NCBI RefSeq assembly: GCF_017220215.1
Contig: NZ_CP071130.1
Coordinates: 434,001-498,000, forward strand
Origin: Caballeronia sp. M1242
GTDB taxonomy: Bacteria > Pseudomonadota > Gammaproteobacteria > Burkholderiales > Burkholderiaceae
Reading direction: 5' to 3'
DNA length: 64,000 bases
The first letter of the stretch is position 1; each line of letters opens with the position of its first letter. The position numbers and the translations under genes are program-made. Below are positions 56,521 to 64,000 of this stretch, in pieces. A model generated the notes under the pieces. That model did no database searches and was not told the DNA's origin. It saw nothing but the letters and a program-made list of their open reading frames with translations.

Positions 56521-56550
56521 AAAATAGGTGCGGAGACGCTCATTTCAATA
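56521..56550 (-). promoter_or_regulatory. Candidate sigma-32 promoter for the hsp20 pair
   Basis: On the minus strand, TTGAA (56548-56544) followed by 14 bases and CACCTATTT (56529-56521) resembles the sigma-32 form CTTGAA/CCCCATNT. Its distance from the Hsp20 start fits a leader of about 85-95 bases. The -10 match is partial. Confidence 0.4.
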
Positions 56551-56703
56551 AGCCGGAATGCATTTTCAAGCGCAATTTTTATTCGTTCGGCGACTCTTGA
56601 AATGCGTTTTGCGACTCATAGATTGGACCGTTTGAGCGTTAGCCGCTAACGAATTCAATCCGCTCTTACAATGGGCGATCCAACCAGTGGCGGGGACGAC
56701 AAG

Positions 56704-57687
56704 ATGAAGGTGTGCATTTACGGCGCGGGCGCAATCGGCGGATGGATGGGCGTGCGGCTCGCGCAAGCGGGCTGCGATGTCAGCGTGGTCGCGCGCGGCG
56801 CGACGCTGGATGCGCTCACCACGCGCGGCCTGCAACTCGTGGAGAAGGACGCGACGCATACGGCGCAGGTTCGCGCGAGCGCCGCGCCCGACGCACTGGG
56901 GGAACAAGACCTCGTGGTGGTCGCCGTCAAAGCGCCGGCAATGGCCTCCGTGGCCGCGCACATTGCGCCGTTACTCGGCGCGCGGACCACGGTGCTCACT
57001 GCGATGAACGGGGTGCCGTGGTGGTTCTGCGAGGGCCTCGGCGATGCGTTCGCCGGCAAGCGACTCGCCTCGGTCGATCCGCAGGGCACGATCGCCGCCG
57101 CGATACCGAGCGCGCAGACCGTCGGCTGCGTCGTTCACGCGAGTTGTTTCGTGGAAGCGCCGGGCGTCATCCGGCATCATCAGGGCAACGGGCTGATTCT
57201 GGGCGAGGCGACCGGCAAGCCGAGCGCGCGCGTCGATTCGCTCGTATCGCTCTTTGCGCGGGCGGGCTTCGACGCGTCCGCATCGCCGCAGATTCAGCGC
57301 GACGTGTGGTTCAAGCTGTGGGGCAACATGACGATGAACCCGATCAGCGCCATCACCGGCGCGACCACGGACCGCATTCTCGGCGACGATCTCGTGCGCG
57401 GCTTCGTCACGCGCATCATGCTGGAGGCGAAGGAGATCGGCGCGCGCTTCGGCATTCCCATCGAACAGGAGCCAGCGGACCGGCATGCCGTCACGGCAAA
57501 ACTGGGCGCGATGAAGACGTCGATGCTGCAGGACGTCGAAGCGGGCAAGGCCGTCGAACTGGATGCGCTCGTCGCGTCGGTGCGCGAACTCGGCGCGCTG
57601 ACGGAGGTGCCGACGCCATTCACCGACGCGCTGCTCGGCCTCGCGCGCCTGCACGCCCGCACGCTGGGCCTCTATCCGGCGCAATGA
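56704..57687 (+). CDS. panE: 2-dehydropantoate 2-reductase (PanE/ApbA family)
   Basis: A 327-residue NADPH reductase. Rossmann loop YGAGAIGG at the N-terminus, VVVAVKAPA, and the helical C-domain with KLWGNMTMNPISAITGAT and the KTSMLQDVEAGKAVELDAL motif, which includes the Lys and Glu used in catalysis. It would reduce ketopantoate to pantoate for CoA synthesis; several paralogues exist in Burkholderia and this one could act on another 2-oxo acid. ATG 56704 after GGGG. The mazG-like gene follows by 19 bases. Confidence 0.85.
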   Translation: MKVCIYGAGAIGGWMGVRLAQAGCDVSVVARGATLDALTTRGLQLVEKDATHTAQVRASAAPDALGEQDLVVVAVKAPAMASVAAHIAPLLGARTTVLTAMNGVPWWFCEGLGDAFAGKRLASVDPQGTIAAAIPSAQTVGCVVHASCFVEAPGVIRHHQGNGLILGEATGKPSARVDSLVSLFARAGFDASASPQIQRDVWFKLWGNMTMNPISAITGATTDRILGDDLVRGFVTRIMLEAKEIGARFGIPIEQEPADRHAVTAKLGAMKTSMLQDVEAGKAVELDALVASVRELGALTEVPTPFTDALLGLARLHARTLGLYPAQ

Positions 57688-57706
57688 GCAGCGAGTCGAG
57701 GACCTG

Positions 57707-58072
57707 ATGAAAGAATCCCCGAGTGAACTCGTCGCCATGCGCGACATGCTGCGCGAGTTCGTGCGCGAACGCGACTGGCGCCGCTTTCATGCGCCGAAGA
57801 ATCTCGCGGCGGCGCTGAGCGTGGAGGCGAGCGAGTTGCTGGAGCCGTTCACGTGGCTTCAGACCGGCGACAAGGCCGAGCTCGACGACGCGAAGCTCCG
57901 CGCCATTCGTCATGAGATGGCTGACGTGCTCGCTTATCTCGTGATGCTGGCCGACGCGCTCGATGTGGATCTGCATCAGGCGTTGCTGGAGAAGATGGCG
58001 CTGAATCGCGCGAAGTATCCGGCTGAGAAGGTTCGCGGCGATGCCCGCAAATACAGCGAATACGATGAATGA
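57707..58072 (+). CDS. MazG-like nucleotide pyrophosphohydrolase
   Basis: A 121-residue all-alpha NTP pyrophosphatase. The magnesium motif is seen as E-A-S-E-L-L-E (near residue 44) and HEMADVLAYLVMLAD (about 70-84). It resembles the dCTP/RS21-C6-type single-domain enzymes that remove modified or excess dNTPs. Directly downstream of panE, probably cotranscribed. Confidence 0.88.
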   Translation: MKESPSELVAMRDMLREFVRERDWRRFHAPKNLAAALSVEASELLEPFTWLQTGDKAELDDAKLRAIRHEMADVLAYLVMLADALDVDLHQALLEKMALNRAKYPAEKVRGDARKYSEYDE

Positions 58073-58127
58073 CGAATGCAGCCCGCACGATTAAGCTCGC
58101 ATGATCCACTAACGACCGAGGATGCCG

Positions 58128-59300
58128 ATGGATTTTTCGCTTTCGCCGGAGTTGACCGAATTGCAGGCGCGGGTGCGCGCGTTCATCGCCGATGAAATCG
58201 TGCCGATGGAGCGCGATCCGCGCTGCACGCCGCACGGGCCGAACGAAGCGTTACGCGCCGAACTGATCGCGAAGGGCCGCAAGGCGGGCTTGCTGTCGAG
58301 CCATATCTCGCCGGAGTTCGGCGGGCTCGGGCTCGGCCATGTCGCGAAGGCGATTCTGTTCGAGGAGGCGGGCTATTCGCCGCTCGGCCCTGTCGCGTTG
58401 AATATCGCCGCGCCGGACGAGGGCAACATGCATCTGCTCGAAGCCATCGCGACGCCGGAGCAGAAGGAACGCTGGCTGCGTCCGCTCGCGGCGGGCGAGA
58501 TCCGCTCGTGCTTCTGCATGACCGAGCCGTCGCCCGGCGCGGGCGCGGACCCGGCGATGCTCCAGACCACCGCCACGCGCGACGGCGACGAGTACGTGAT
58601 TCACGGCCGCAAGTGGTTCATCACGGGCGCCGAGGGCGCGGCAGTCGCGATCATCATGGCGAAGTTCGTCGACGGCCCGGCGACGATGTTTCTCGCGGAC
58701 ATGTCGAGTCCCGGCATCGTCATCGAACGGGCGATGGATTCGCTCGACACGTGCTTTCCCGGCGGCCACGGCGTCGTGCGTTTCGACGGCCTGCGCGTGC
58801 CGGCGTCGAACGTGCTCGGCGAACCGGGCGAAGGCTTTCGTTATGCGCAGGTGCGTTTGTCGCCCGCGCGTCTCACGCACTGCATGCGCTGGCTCGGCGC
58901 GGCTCGCCGCGCGCATGACGTCGCGAGCGATTATGCGCGGCAACGTCAGGCTTTCGGCAAGGCGCTAGGCGAGCACGAAGGCGTCGGCTTCATGCTGGCG
59001 GACAACGAGATGGACCTGCACGTCACGCGGCTCGCCATCTGGCATTGCGCGTGGGTGCTGGATCAGGGCGTGCTCGGCAAGCACGAATCGAGCATCGCGA
59101 AGGTCGTGTCGTCGGAGGCGCTGTGGCGCGTCGTCGATCGATGCGTGCAAGTGCTGGGCGGGCAGGGCGTCACGCACGAGACGGTGGTCGCGCGAATCTT
59201 CGCGGACATGCGCGCGTTTCGGATCTACGACGGCCCCTCCGAAGTGCATCGCTGGAGCATCGCGCGGCGCATCTTGCGCGGGCCGAAGCCGGCTGCTTGA
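58128..59300 (+). CDS. Acyl-CoA dehydrogenase family protein
   Basis: A 390-residue flavoprotein with FCMTEPSPGAGADPAMLQTTA (FAD/substrate loop), KWFITGAEGA and the C-terminal QVLGGQGVTHETVVARIFADMRAFRIYDGPSEVHRWSIARRI. It belongs to the ACAD10/11-like group by its front and end motifs; substrate unknown. ATG 58128 is preferred over 58122 because GAGG then has proper spacing. It is unrelated in sequence detail to LiuA. Single gene. Confidence 0.88.
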   Translation: MDFSLSPELTELQARVRAFIADEIVPMERDPRCTPHGPNEALRAELIAKGRKAGLLSSHISPEFGGLGLGHVAKAILFEEAGYSPLGPVALNIAAPDEGNMHLLEAIATPEQKERWLRPLAAGEIRSCFCMTEPSPGAGADPAMLQTTATRDGDEYVIHGRKWFITGAEGAAVAIIMAKFVDGPATMFLADMSSPGIVIERAMDSLDTCFPGGHGVVRFDGLRVPASNVLGEPGEGFRYAQVRLSPARLTHCMRWLGAARRAHDVASDYARQRQAFGKALGEHEGVGFMLADNEMDLHVTRLAIWHCAWVLDQGVLGKHESSIAKVVSSEALWRVVDRCVQVLGGQGVTHETVVARIFADMRAFRIYDGPSEVHRWSIARRILRGPKPAA

Positions 59301-59346
59301 GGCGGCTGCTCGAGCCGGCCGTGTGAGCGCGATCACGCGCGCCGCT

Positions 59347-59592
59347 TTAGTGCGTCATCGGCGGCGCGTCGGCTCGTCGCTGCGCCACGATGCGGCCCGC
59401 GCGCATGGCATTGTCCGGATAGTTGATCCAGTCGTTCGGATCGTAGCCCGCAGCGATCCACGCGTGTAGTTCATAACGAACCTGAGCGCGTGTCTTGGGC
59501 GCGGACGAATTGTCGGCGAGCGGCTGCGCGAATGCAGACGCGGCCCAGCACGCAGCGAGCGCGCCGAGCATGATTCGGGAAGTAGCTTTCAT
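59347..59592 (-). CDS. DUF4148 secreted protein (paralogue)
   Basis: An 81-residue exported protein with a signal peptide ending SAFAQ and the DUF4148 core APKTRAQVRYELHAWIAAGYDPNDWINYPDN. It is shorter than the copy at 45917 and has lost the Ala/Ser tail. Convergent with the acyl-CoA dehydrogenase gene. Function unknown. Confidence 0.85.
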   Translation of the reverse strand: MKATSRIMLGALAACWAASAFAQPLADNSSAPKTRAQVRYELHAWIAAGYDPNDWINYPDNAMRAGRIVAQRRADAPPMTH

Positions 59593-59948
59593 GAGTCCCT
59601 CTTACGCCGCTGATGACGGCTTACTCATTCTAGGACACAACGCCGAATGTCACCGGCGCGCGCTCAACGTGACAGTCCGATGACTTTTGCAATGAACGGA
59701 CCGCTTCGATTCGCCTTTCGTTCAGCGACGCGGTGTCTCGCAAAGCGCACGACTGGGGAAAGCCCGTGTTGCAATGCAGCATGTCATTGAGTATGCTGTC
59801 TTAAGCGGGCAATGAAGCCCCTCGTTTAGTCATAGTGCCCCGGCCGATTGGGCGTACGGGCAACGCAAAAAGAAGCGCCCGACATCAAGGGCGTTCGTCT
59901 AGGCAAGGCAGCACGCCTTACGGACGTCAACTTGAAGGAGCCGCATGT
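59593..59948. other. Intergenic region of about 350 bases
   Basis: No credible gene. It contains an inverted repeat CAGCAT (59777-59782)/ATGCTG (59793-59798) with a 10-base loop and, near the end, AAGGAG (59935-59940) serving the 59949 gene. A promoter for that gene should lie here but no convincing pair was found. Confidence 0.4.
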
Positions 59949-60188
59949 ATGGACTTGACCGGATCATCGAAGCCGACGCTGCATATCTTCCACCAGGAAG
60001 GCGGGTGGCATTGGGGCATCACCGTCGAGCGCGCGGCAGGCGGCGGCATGAAGGTGGTCGCATATAGCGACGAAGGCTTCGATTCCGAGGAAGAGGCCCG
60101 CGAGGACGGCGAACACGTGCTGCGCTCGGAAGACTGGCGTTCGCGTCAACGATTCAGCCGCAGCGAGCGGCGCACCGGCTGTTCTTGA
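59949..60188 (+). CDS. Small conserved hypothetical protein
   Basis: A 79-residue acidic-then-basic soluble protein. PTLHIFHQEGGWHWGITVERAAGGGMKVVAYSDEGFDSEEEAREDGEHVL gives a strand-helix pattern; the tail is Arg-rich. A strong AAGGAG lies 8 bases before ATG 59949. No family recognised. Confidence 0.7.
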   Translation: MDLTGSSKPTLHIFHQEGGWHWGITVERAAGGGMKVVAYSDEGFDSEEEAREDGEHVLRSEDWRSRQRFSRSERRTGCS

Positions 60189-60299
60189 AATCGCGGCGCG
60201 TCGCTGCCTTCTTCCTCTTCTTCCATCAAACGACAAGGCCCCACCGCCTAGCGTTCTAGGAAACGCTAGCCTGTGGCGGCAATCAACTGCCCCCGCGTC

Positions 60300-60509
60300 T
60301 TATGCGGACGGCCTTTCGAGCGGCGGCGTGCCCTCGTGAAAGAACTTCCTGAGTTCCGTTCTCAGCTCCGGCGAATCTTGATGCTGATGCATGCTCACCG
60401 CATGTTGCACGGCGGCTTGCATCAATTCGTCATCGGAGTCGGCGGCGAGTGCGATCGTGCAGTTGCTGTCGCTCGAGCACTCGCGGCAATCGATGTACAT
60501 GCGTGTCAT
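60300..60509 (-). CDS. DUF1059 family small protein
   Basis: A 69-residue protein with YIDCRECSSDSNCTIALAADSDDELMQAAVQHAVSMHQHQD, matching DUF1059: Cys-rich front and a helical second half with several His. An AGGAGG ribosome site precedes the ATG. The Cys/His content suggests metal binding. Function unknown. Confidence 0.85.
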   Translation of the reverse strand: MTRMYIDCRECSSDSNCTIALAADSDDELMQAAVQHAVSMHQHQDSPELRTELRKFFHEGTPPLERPSA

Positions 60510-60604
60510 GGCGTCCTCCTGACATGAAGGCGCTGACTTCAGTATAGGCCGTCGTTTTGGCTGCGATGTCGATTTGCGCGCGCCTGCGCAGTCGCGTAAC
60601 GTTC

Positions 60605-61045
60605 ATGCTCATGAACGGTTTCTCGATTCCCGACGCAACGCTTGCAGCGTACCGCGCTGCCATCTACCGGATACGCGGCGAGCCGCCCATCGATATGACG
60701 ATCGGCGAGAAGAACGTGTCCGTCGCCGCGCTGCTGGGCCGTCACGGTGTTGCCAGCGCAATGTTCGTGACCGCGTTCAATCCATTCGGCTGCGAACTGA
60801 GCGCCGAGCAGAACGCCGCGAGGCAGCGGGCGCTCGAGGCGCACATCGCGCAAGCGGGGTGGATGGCGTTATCCGGCGAAGGCTTGGATCCGAAGAATGT
60901 CTGGAGCGCGGAGGCGAGTTTGTTCGTGCTCGGCGCGACTGAGTCCGATGCCGATAGTCTCATGCTCGCGTATGAGCAAAACGCCGTCGTGGTCGTGCTG
61001 GGTGATGGGTTGCCGCGACTGCGGCTGCATCCGCGATATAGGTGA
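60605..61045 (+). CDS. DUF3293 family protein
   Basis: A 146-residue protein with IPDATLAAYRAAIYRIRGEPPIDMTIGEKNVSVAALLGRHGVASAMFVTAFNPFGCELS, fitting DUF3293, and a C-terminal VLGATESDADSLMLAYEQNAVVVV. The frame opens earlier at 60557; ATG 60605 or 60611 are likely starts, with no strong ribosome site. Function unknown. Confidence 0.75.
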   Translation: MLMNGFSIPDATLAAYRAAIYRIRGEPPIDMTIGEKNVSVAALLGRHGVASAMFVTAFNPFGCELSAEQNAARQRALEAHIAQAGWMALSGEGLDPKNVWSAEASLFVLGATESDADSLMLAYEQNAVVVVLGDGLPRLRLHPRYR

Positions 61046-62172
61046 CCGAGTAGAGCGCTTTGATGCCGCTCCACCGATGCGGGTGAGGGCGTCGTGTGTC
61101 GTGCGACGTCCGCCGTTGGGGCGGGGAATGAACGGCCTCTTGTCCCGTGCTCTCGCAAATGCGCGCGCTCGCTGATGCCGCGCGGGTCGCTCCCTCTTCA
61201 CGCGATATTCGCGACCGAACTCAATATCTGCTGCTTTCGGAAGGCGCGGCGTTGCCGCCTGCGGATGGCAGGGCTTCTGGTTGGGACCAGGGCCGACGAC
61301 CGACGGGCTCGTCGCTCGGCTGTGCTTCGTCCAACGCCGACTGGAATGATGCACTCACTGGGCCAAGCGTAGTACCTAATCTGCCGAAGCCGACGAACGC
61401 TGCGCACAGCGGATTCGCTCACCAACGCGCGAGGCGAATGGCAGCCATGCAGGCGCGGCGGGCGTGCGCTTCATCGGCAAGACGACGTGGGCCGGGGCAA
61501 CAACCGACAGCTGCGGCTTGCTTGCGGCATCTCAACAGCGATCCTGGCAAGGGACGCGGTGGCAGAGCTCGAGGCTGCGCCACTATCAAAGCATGAATGC
61601 GCCGCACGACAGTTCGTTTTTCGTCGGTACTGCGAATGATTTTGCCGTCGCGATGACGAGCGATGGGACCGACGCGATGGCGTACTGCGCACCAGAGGTT
61701 GCATCGGCGGCACGGCGATTGAACGCGCGCTGCTACCAGCATGGGCTTAACTGCGAGGTCGCCCCGACGACCCCGGGCAGAGCGCGAACCGCGTCTTGGA
61801 GCGCTTGTGTCGAGCGCGTTAAGCGGACCAGCACAACCGCGTACTGACCAAGGTCGCGCGTTGGCGGCCTGCACCTCCGTTTGTGTCGATCACGCGCTGA
61901 GCGTTATAGGCGTGCATGGCGACCGCCTCTAGCCTCCCGAACGCGCAGTTGCACCAACGCAGCATCACCCGTTGTTCTCACGCAACTGAGCAAGAGTGCA
62001 GCGACAAATCCCACCTTCACGCCTGCGAAAGATCTCACGTGATCGAACGGTAGCAGCGCGCTCGAATTCGGATTACTCCCATATTCCCCAATGCTAATCG
62101 CGGAAACACTCACGGGCTGTTCGCGGGTCCCCTTAGCGTCTCCCGCACCGTAAGAAAGCGAAGCATCGAATA
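61046..62172. other. Region of about 1.1 kb without a supportable gene
   Basis: Several frames are open on both strands (for example 61147-61596 and 61464-61847 on plus, 61419-61874 on minus), but they overlap one another, lack ribosome sites and have no recognisable domain. By eye the G+C content is lower than in the flanking genes to the left. It may be decayed sequence or the upstream control region of the exoprotein gene. No terminal inverted repeats or tandem units found. Confidence 0.5.
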
Positions 62173-64000
62173 ATGAATAACGGGATTTACAAGCTGGTCT
62201 TTAGCCGCGTGCGGCACATGATGGTGGCGGTCGCGGATTTTGCGACGGGACAAGGCGCGCAGGGCAGCAGCGCAACGCAGCGCGCATCGGTCGCATCGTC
62301 TTTTAACGTCGGTTCTAGCCTTCCCATCCGTGCCGTGGCGTTCGCCGCGATGTTGCTGCTCGGTACTGCTATGTCGGTATCGCACGCGCAGATCGTTGCA
62401 GCGCCGGGGTCTGGTGCCCAGGTGATTCAGACGCAGAACGGACTCCAGCAAGTCGACATCGCCAAGCCGTCTGCTGCCGGTGTTTCCCTCAACAATTACT
62501 CGCAATTCGACGTGCCGGGAAAGGGCGCGATTCTCAATAACTCGCCGACCATCGTTCAAACGCAGCAGGCCGGTTACATCAACGGGAACCCGAATCTGTC
62601 GCCGGGGCAGTCCGCGGGCATCATCGTCAACCAGGTGTTGAGCAATTCGCCGTCGCAGTTGAACGGCTATCTGGAAGTGGCTGGGCAGCGTGCGGAAGTC
62701 GTCGTCGCTAATCCGAATGGCCTAGTGGTGAATGGTGGCGGCTTCATCAACACCTCGCGCGCGATTCTGACGACCGGTACGCCGAACTTCGGCGCGAGTG
62801 GCAGTCTCGCGGGCTTTACCGTCACCGGCGGCAACATCACCGTGCAAGGCGCGGGTTTGAATGCGACGAACGTCGATCAGGTCGATTTGCTGTCCCGTGC
62901 GATTCAGGTGAACGCCGCGATTTATGCCAACAACCTGAACGTGGTCGCCGGTTCGAATCAGGTCGACCATAACACGCTGGCTGCGACGGCCATCGCGGGC
63001 AATGGACCCGCGCCATCCGTCGCGATCGACGTCAGCGCGCTGGGCGGGATGTACGCCAACCGGATCTATCTGGTATCGAACGAGTACGGCGTCGGCGTCT
63101 CGAACAAGGACGTGCTGGCCGCGCAAGCGGGCGATCTGACGCTTCAGTCCAACGGTCAACTCGTGCTTGCCGGGACCACCAACGCGAGCGGCTCTATCAA
63201 TGCGAGCGCCGCGCAGGGCATCAATAACAGTGGCACGACCTACGCGCAACAGAACGTCGTTGCGACCACCGGCGGGGCGCTTTCCAACTCGGGCGTGCTT
63301 GCCGCGCAGAACAACACGACCGTCAACGCGGGCAGCGTCGCATCTACCGGCACGCTCGGCGCGGGCGTGAACAGCGACGGGTCGATCGGCGGATCTGGCG
63401 ATCTCAACGTGAGCTCGAGCGGCGCGATTTCGGCGACCGGGCGCAATGCAGCTGGCGGCAGCGCCGTCGTGCAAGGCGCGTCGGTCAATCTCGCCGGAAG
63501 TTCGACCACGGCGAACGGCAATCTCGCGCTCGCCGCCACGGACATCGACCTGTCGTCAGCGACCGCGACAGCCGGCGGCGGCATCAATGCGAACGCCGCT
63601 CGCACCTTCACGAACGACAGCGGCGCATTGAAGTCCGGCGCTGCACAGATGATCACAGCCGGCGCACTCTCGAACCGCAACGGGCAGATCATCTCGGGCG
63701 GCTCGCTGACCGCCAGCGTCGCGTCCGCGCTGCAGAACCAGAGCGGCACGATTCAGGCGGCGGGCGCGCTCGGCGTACAGGCGGGCAGTATCGACAACAC
63801 TGCGGGCCACGTCACATCCCTGAACGCCGACGGCCTCAATCTGACCGCCTCTGGCTTGCTCAACAACGCGCAAGGCGGCGCAATCGGCGGGAACGGCAAC
63901 GTCGTCGTGCAGGCAGGACAGCTTGCCAATGGCGGCTCCATCACGGCGGTGCAGGATCTCGCCGCGACCGCCACGCAATCGCTCTCGAACGCGGGCACGC
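62173..64000 (+). CDS. Two-partner-secretion exoprotein (FhaB/CdiA/BcpA type), 5' part
   Basis: The reading frame is open from ATG 62173 to the window edge (609 codons seen). An extended signal peptide region (MNNGIYKLVFSRVRHMMVAVADF) is followed by a hydrophobic stretch and cleavage at about SHA-Q. The haemagglutination-activity/TPS domain follows, with NNYSQFDV, NPNL and the hallmark VANPNGLVVNGGGFINTSRAIL, then beta-helix repeats rich in N, S, T and G (LSNSG, LNNAQGG). It would be secreted across the outer membrane by a TpsB partner not in view. Adhesin and contact-dependent toxin are both possible because the C-terminus is outside. Confidence 0.92.
   Translation, partial: MNNGIYKLVFSRVRHMMVAVADFATGQGAQGSSATQRASVASSFNVGSSLPIRAVAFAAMLLLGTAMSVSHAQIVAAPGSGAQVIQTQNGLQQVDIAKPSAAGVSLNNYSQFDVPGKGAILNNSPTIVQTQQAGYINGNPNLSPGQSAGIIVNQVLSNSPSQLNGYLEVAGQRAEVVVANPNGLVVNGGGFINTSRAILTTGTPNFGASGSLAGFTVTGGNITVQGAGLNATNVDQVDLLSRAIQVNAAIYANNLNVVAGSNQVDHNTLAATAIAGNGPAPSVAIDVSALGGMYANRIYLVSNEYGVGVSNKDVLAAQAGDLTLQSNGQLVLAGTTNASGSINASAAQGINNSGTTYAQQNVVATTGGALSNSGVLAAQNNTTVNAGSVASTGTLGAGVNSDGSIGGSGDLNVSSSGAISATGRNAAGGSAVVQGASVNLAGSSTTANGNLALAATDIDLSSATATAGGGINANAARTFTNDSGALKSGAAQMITAGALSNRNGQIISGGSLTASVASALQNQSGTIQAAGALGVQAGSIDNTAGHVTSLNADGLNLTASGLLNNAQGGAIGGNGNVVVQAGQLANGGSITAVQDLAATATQSLSNAGT

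Noticed and set aside
61147..61874. Overlapping plus and minus frames of 127-151 residues
   Set aside because: They overlap each other in opposite directions, lack start signals and show no recognisable motif.

Overview
The window is about 64 kb of GC-rich DNA whose gene content and codon use point to a Burkholderiaceae chromosome, most likely Paraburkholderia or Caballeronia. The pointers are the divergent pcaQ/pcaHG pair, the liu leucine-degradation cluster behind a TetR gene, a hut pathway using HutF and HutG, two DUF4148 proteins and several small proteins that look Burkholderia-typical. Genus is an inference. I see no rRNA, tRNA, CRISPR array or insertion sequence.

Layout. 0-7 kb: a diiron ferritin-like protein, a TetR regulator and liuA-liuB-liuD, with repeated TGAGC operators in the liuA promoter. 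6.5-13.5 kb: an OmpA-type lipoprotein, an AI-2E-family permease, protocatechuate dioxygenase pcaHG with divergent pcaQ, a stand-alone receiver protein, a PlsC acyltransferase and prolyl aminopeptidase. 13.5-14.0 kb: a degenerate tandem repeat of about 111 bp between convergent genes. 14-20.4 kb: c-di-GMP genes (an EAL protein and a membrane PAS-GGDEF-EAL protein) flanking a FeeM-type N-acyl amino acid synthase. 20.7-23.7 kb: hutU-hutI behind HutC-type operators. 23.7-30 kb: stress and envelope genes (GlsB type, DUF937-OmpA fusion, YciI, LysR, YbdG-type mechanosensitive channel). 30-39.3 kb: a tightly packed peptide-scavenging operon (RpiR regulator, isoaspartyl peptidase, GsiABCD importer, DmpA-type and M55 D-aminopeptidases). 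39.3-45.7 kb: crcB, a GNAT, then hutH-hutC-hutD-hutF-hutG behind a second pair of HutC operators. 45.7-60.5 kb: mixed housekeeping and stress genes (CDP-diacylglycerol pyrophosphatase, YjbQ, NfeD plus slipin, AhpD-like protein, omega-aminotransferase with divergent MocR regulator, amino-acid binding protein, two Hsp20s, ketopantoate reductase family, MazG-like, acyl-CoA dehydrogenase, small proteins). 61.0-62.2 kb: no supportable gene. 62.2 kb to the end: the 5' part of a very large two-partner-secretion exoprotein (FhaB/CdiA/BcpA type), cut by the window edge.

How the genes work together. The two hut loci encode a complete five-step histidine-to-glutamate route (HutH, HutU, HutI, HutF, HutG) with HutC as the likely shared repressor, although the loci lie 17 kb apart. 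LiuA and LiuBD cover the first two dedicated steps from isovaleryl-CoA, but the later enzymes LiuC and LiuE are not in the window. The RpiR operon couples peptide import to three peptidases that deal with isoaspartyl, beta-amino or D-amino bonds. This operon, the FeeM/c-di-GMP neighbourhood, the 111-bp repeat and the MocR direct repeats are the parts most worth a second look.
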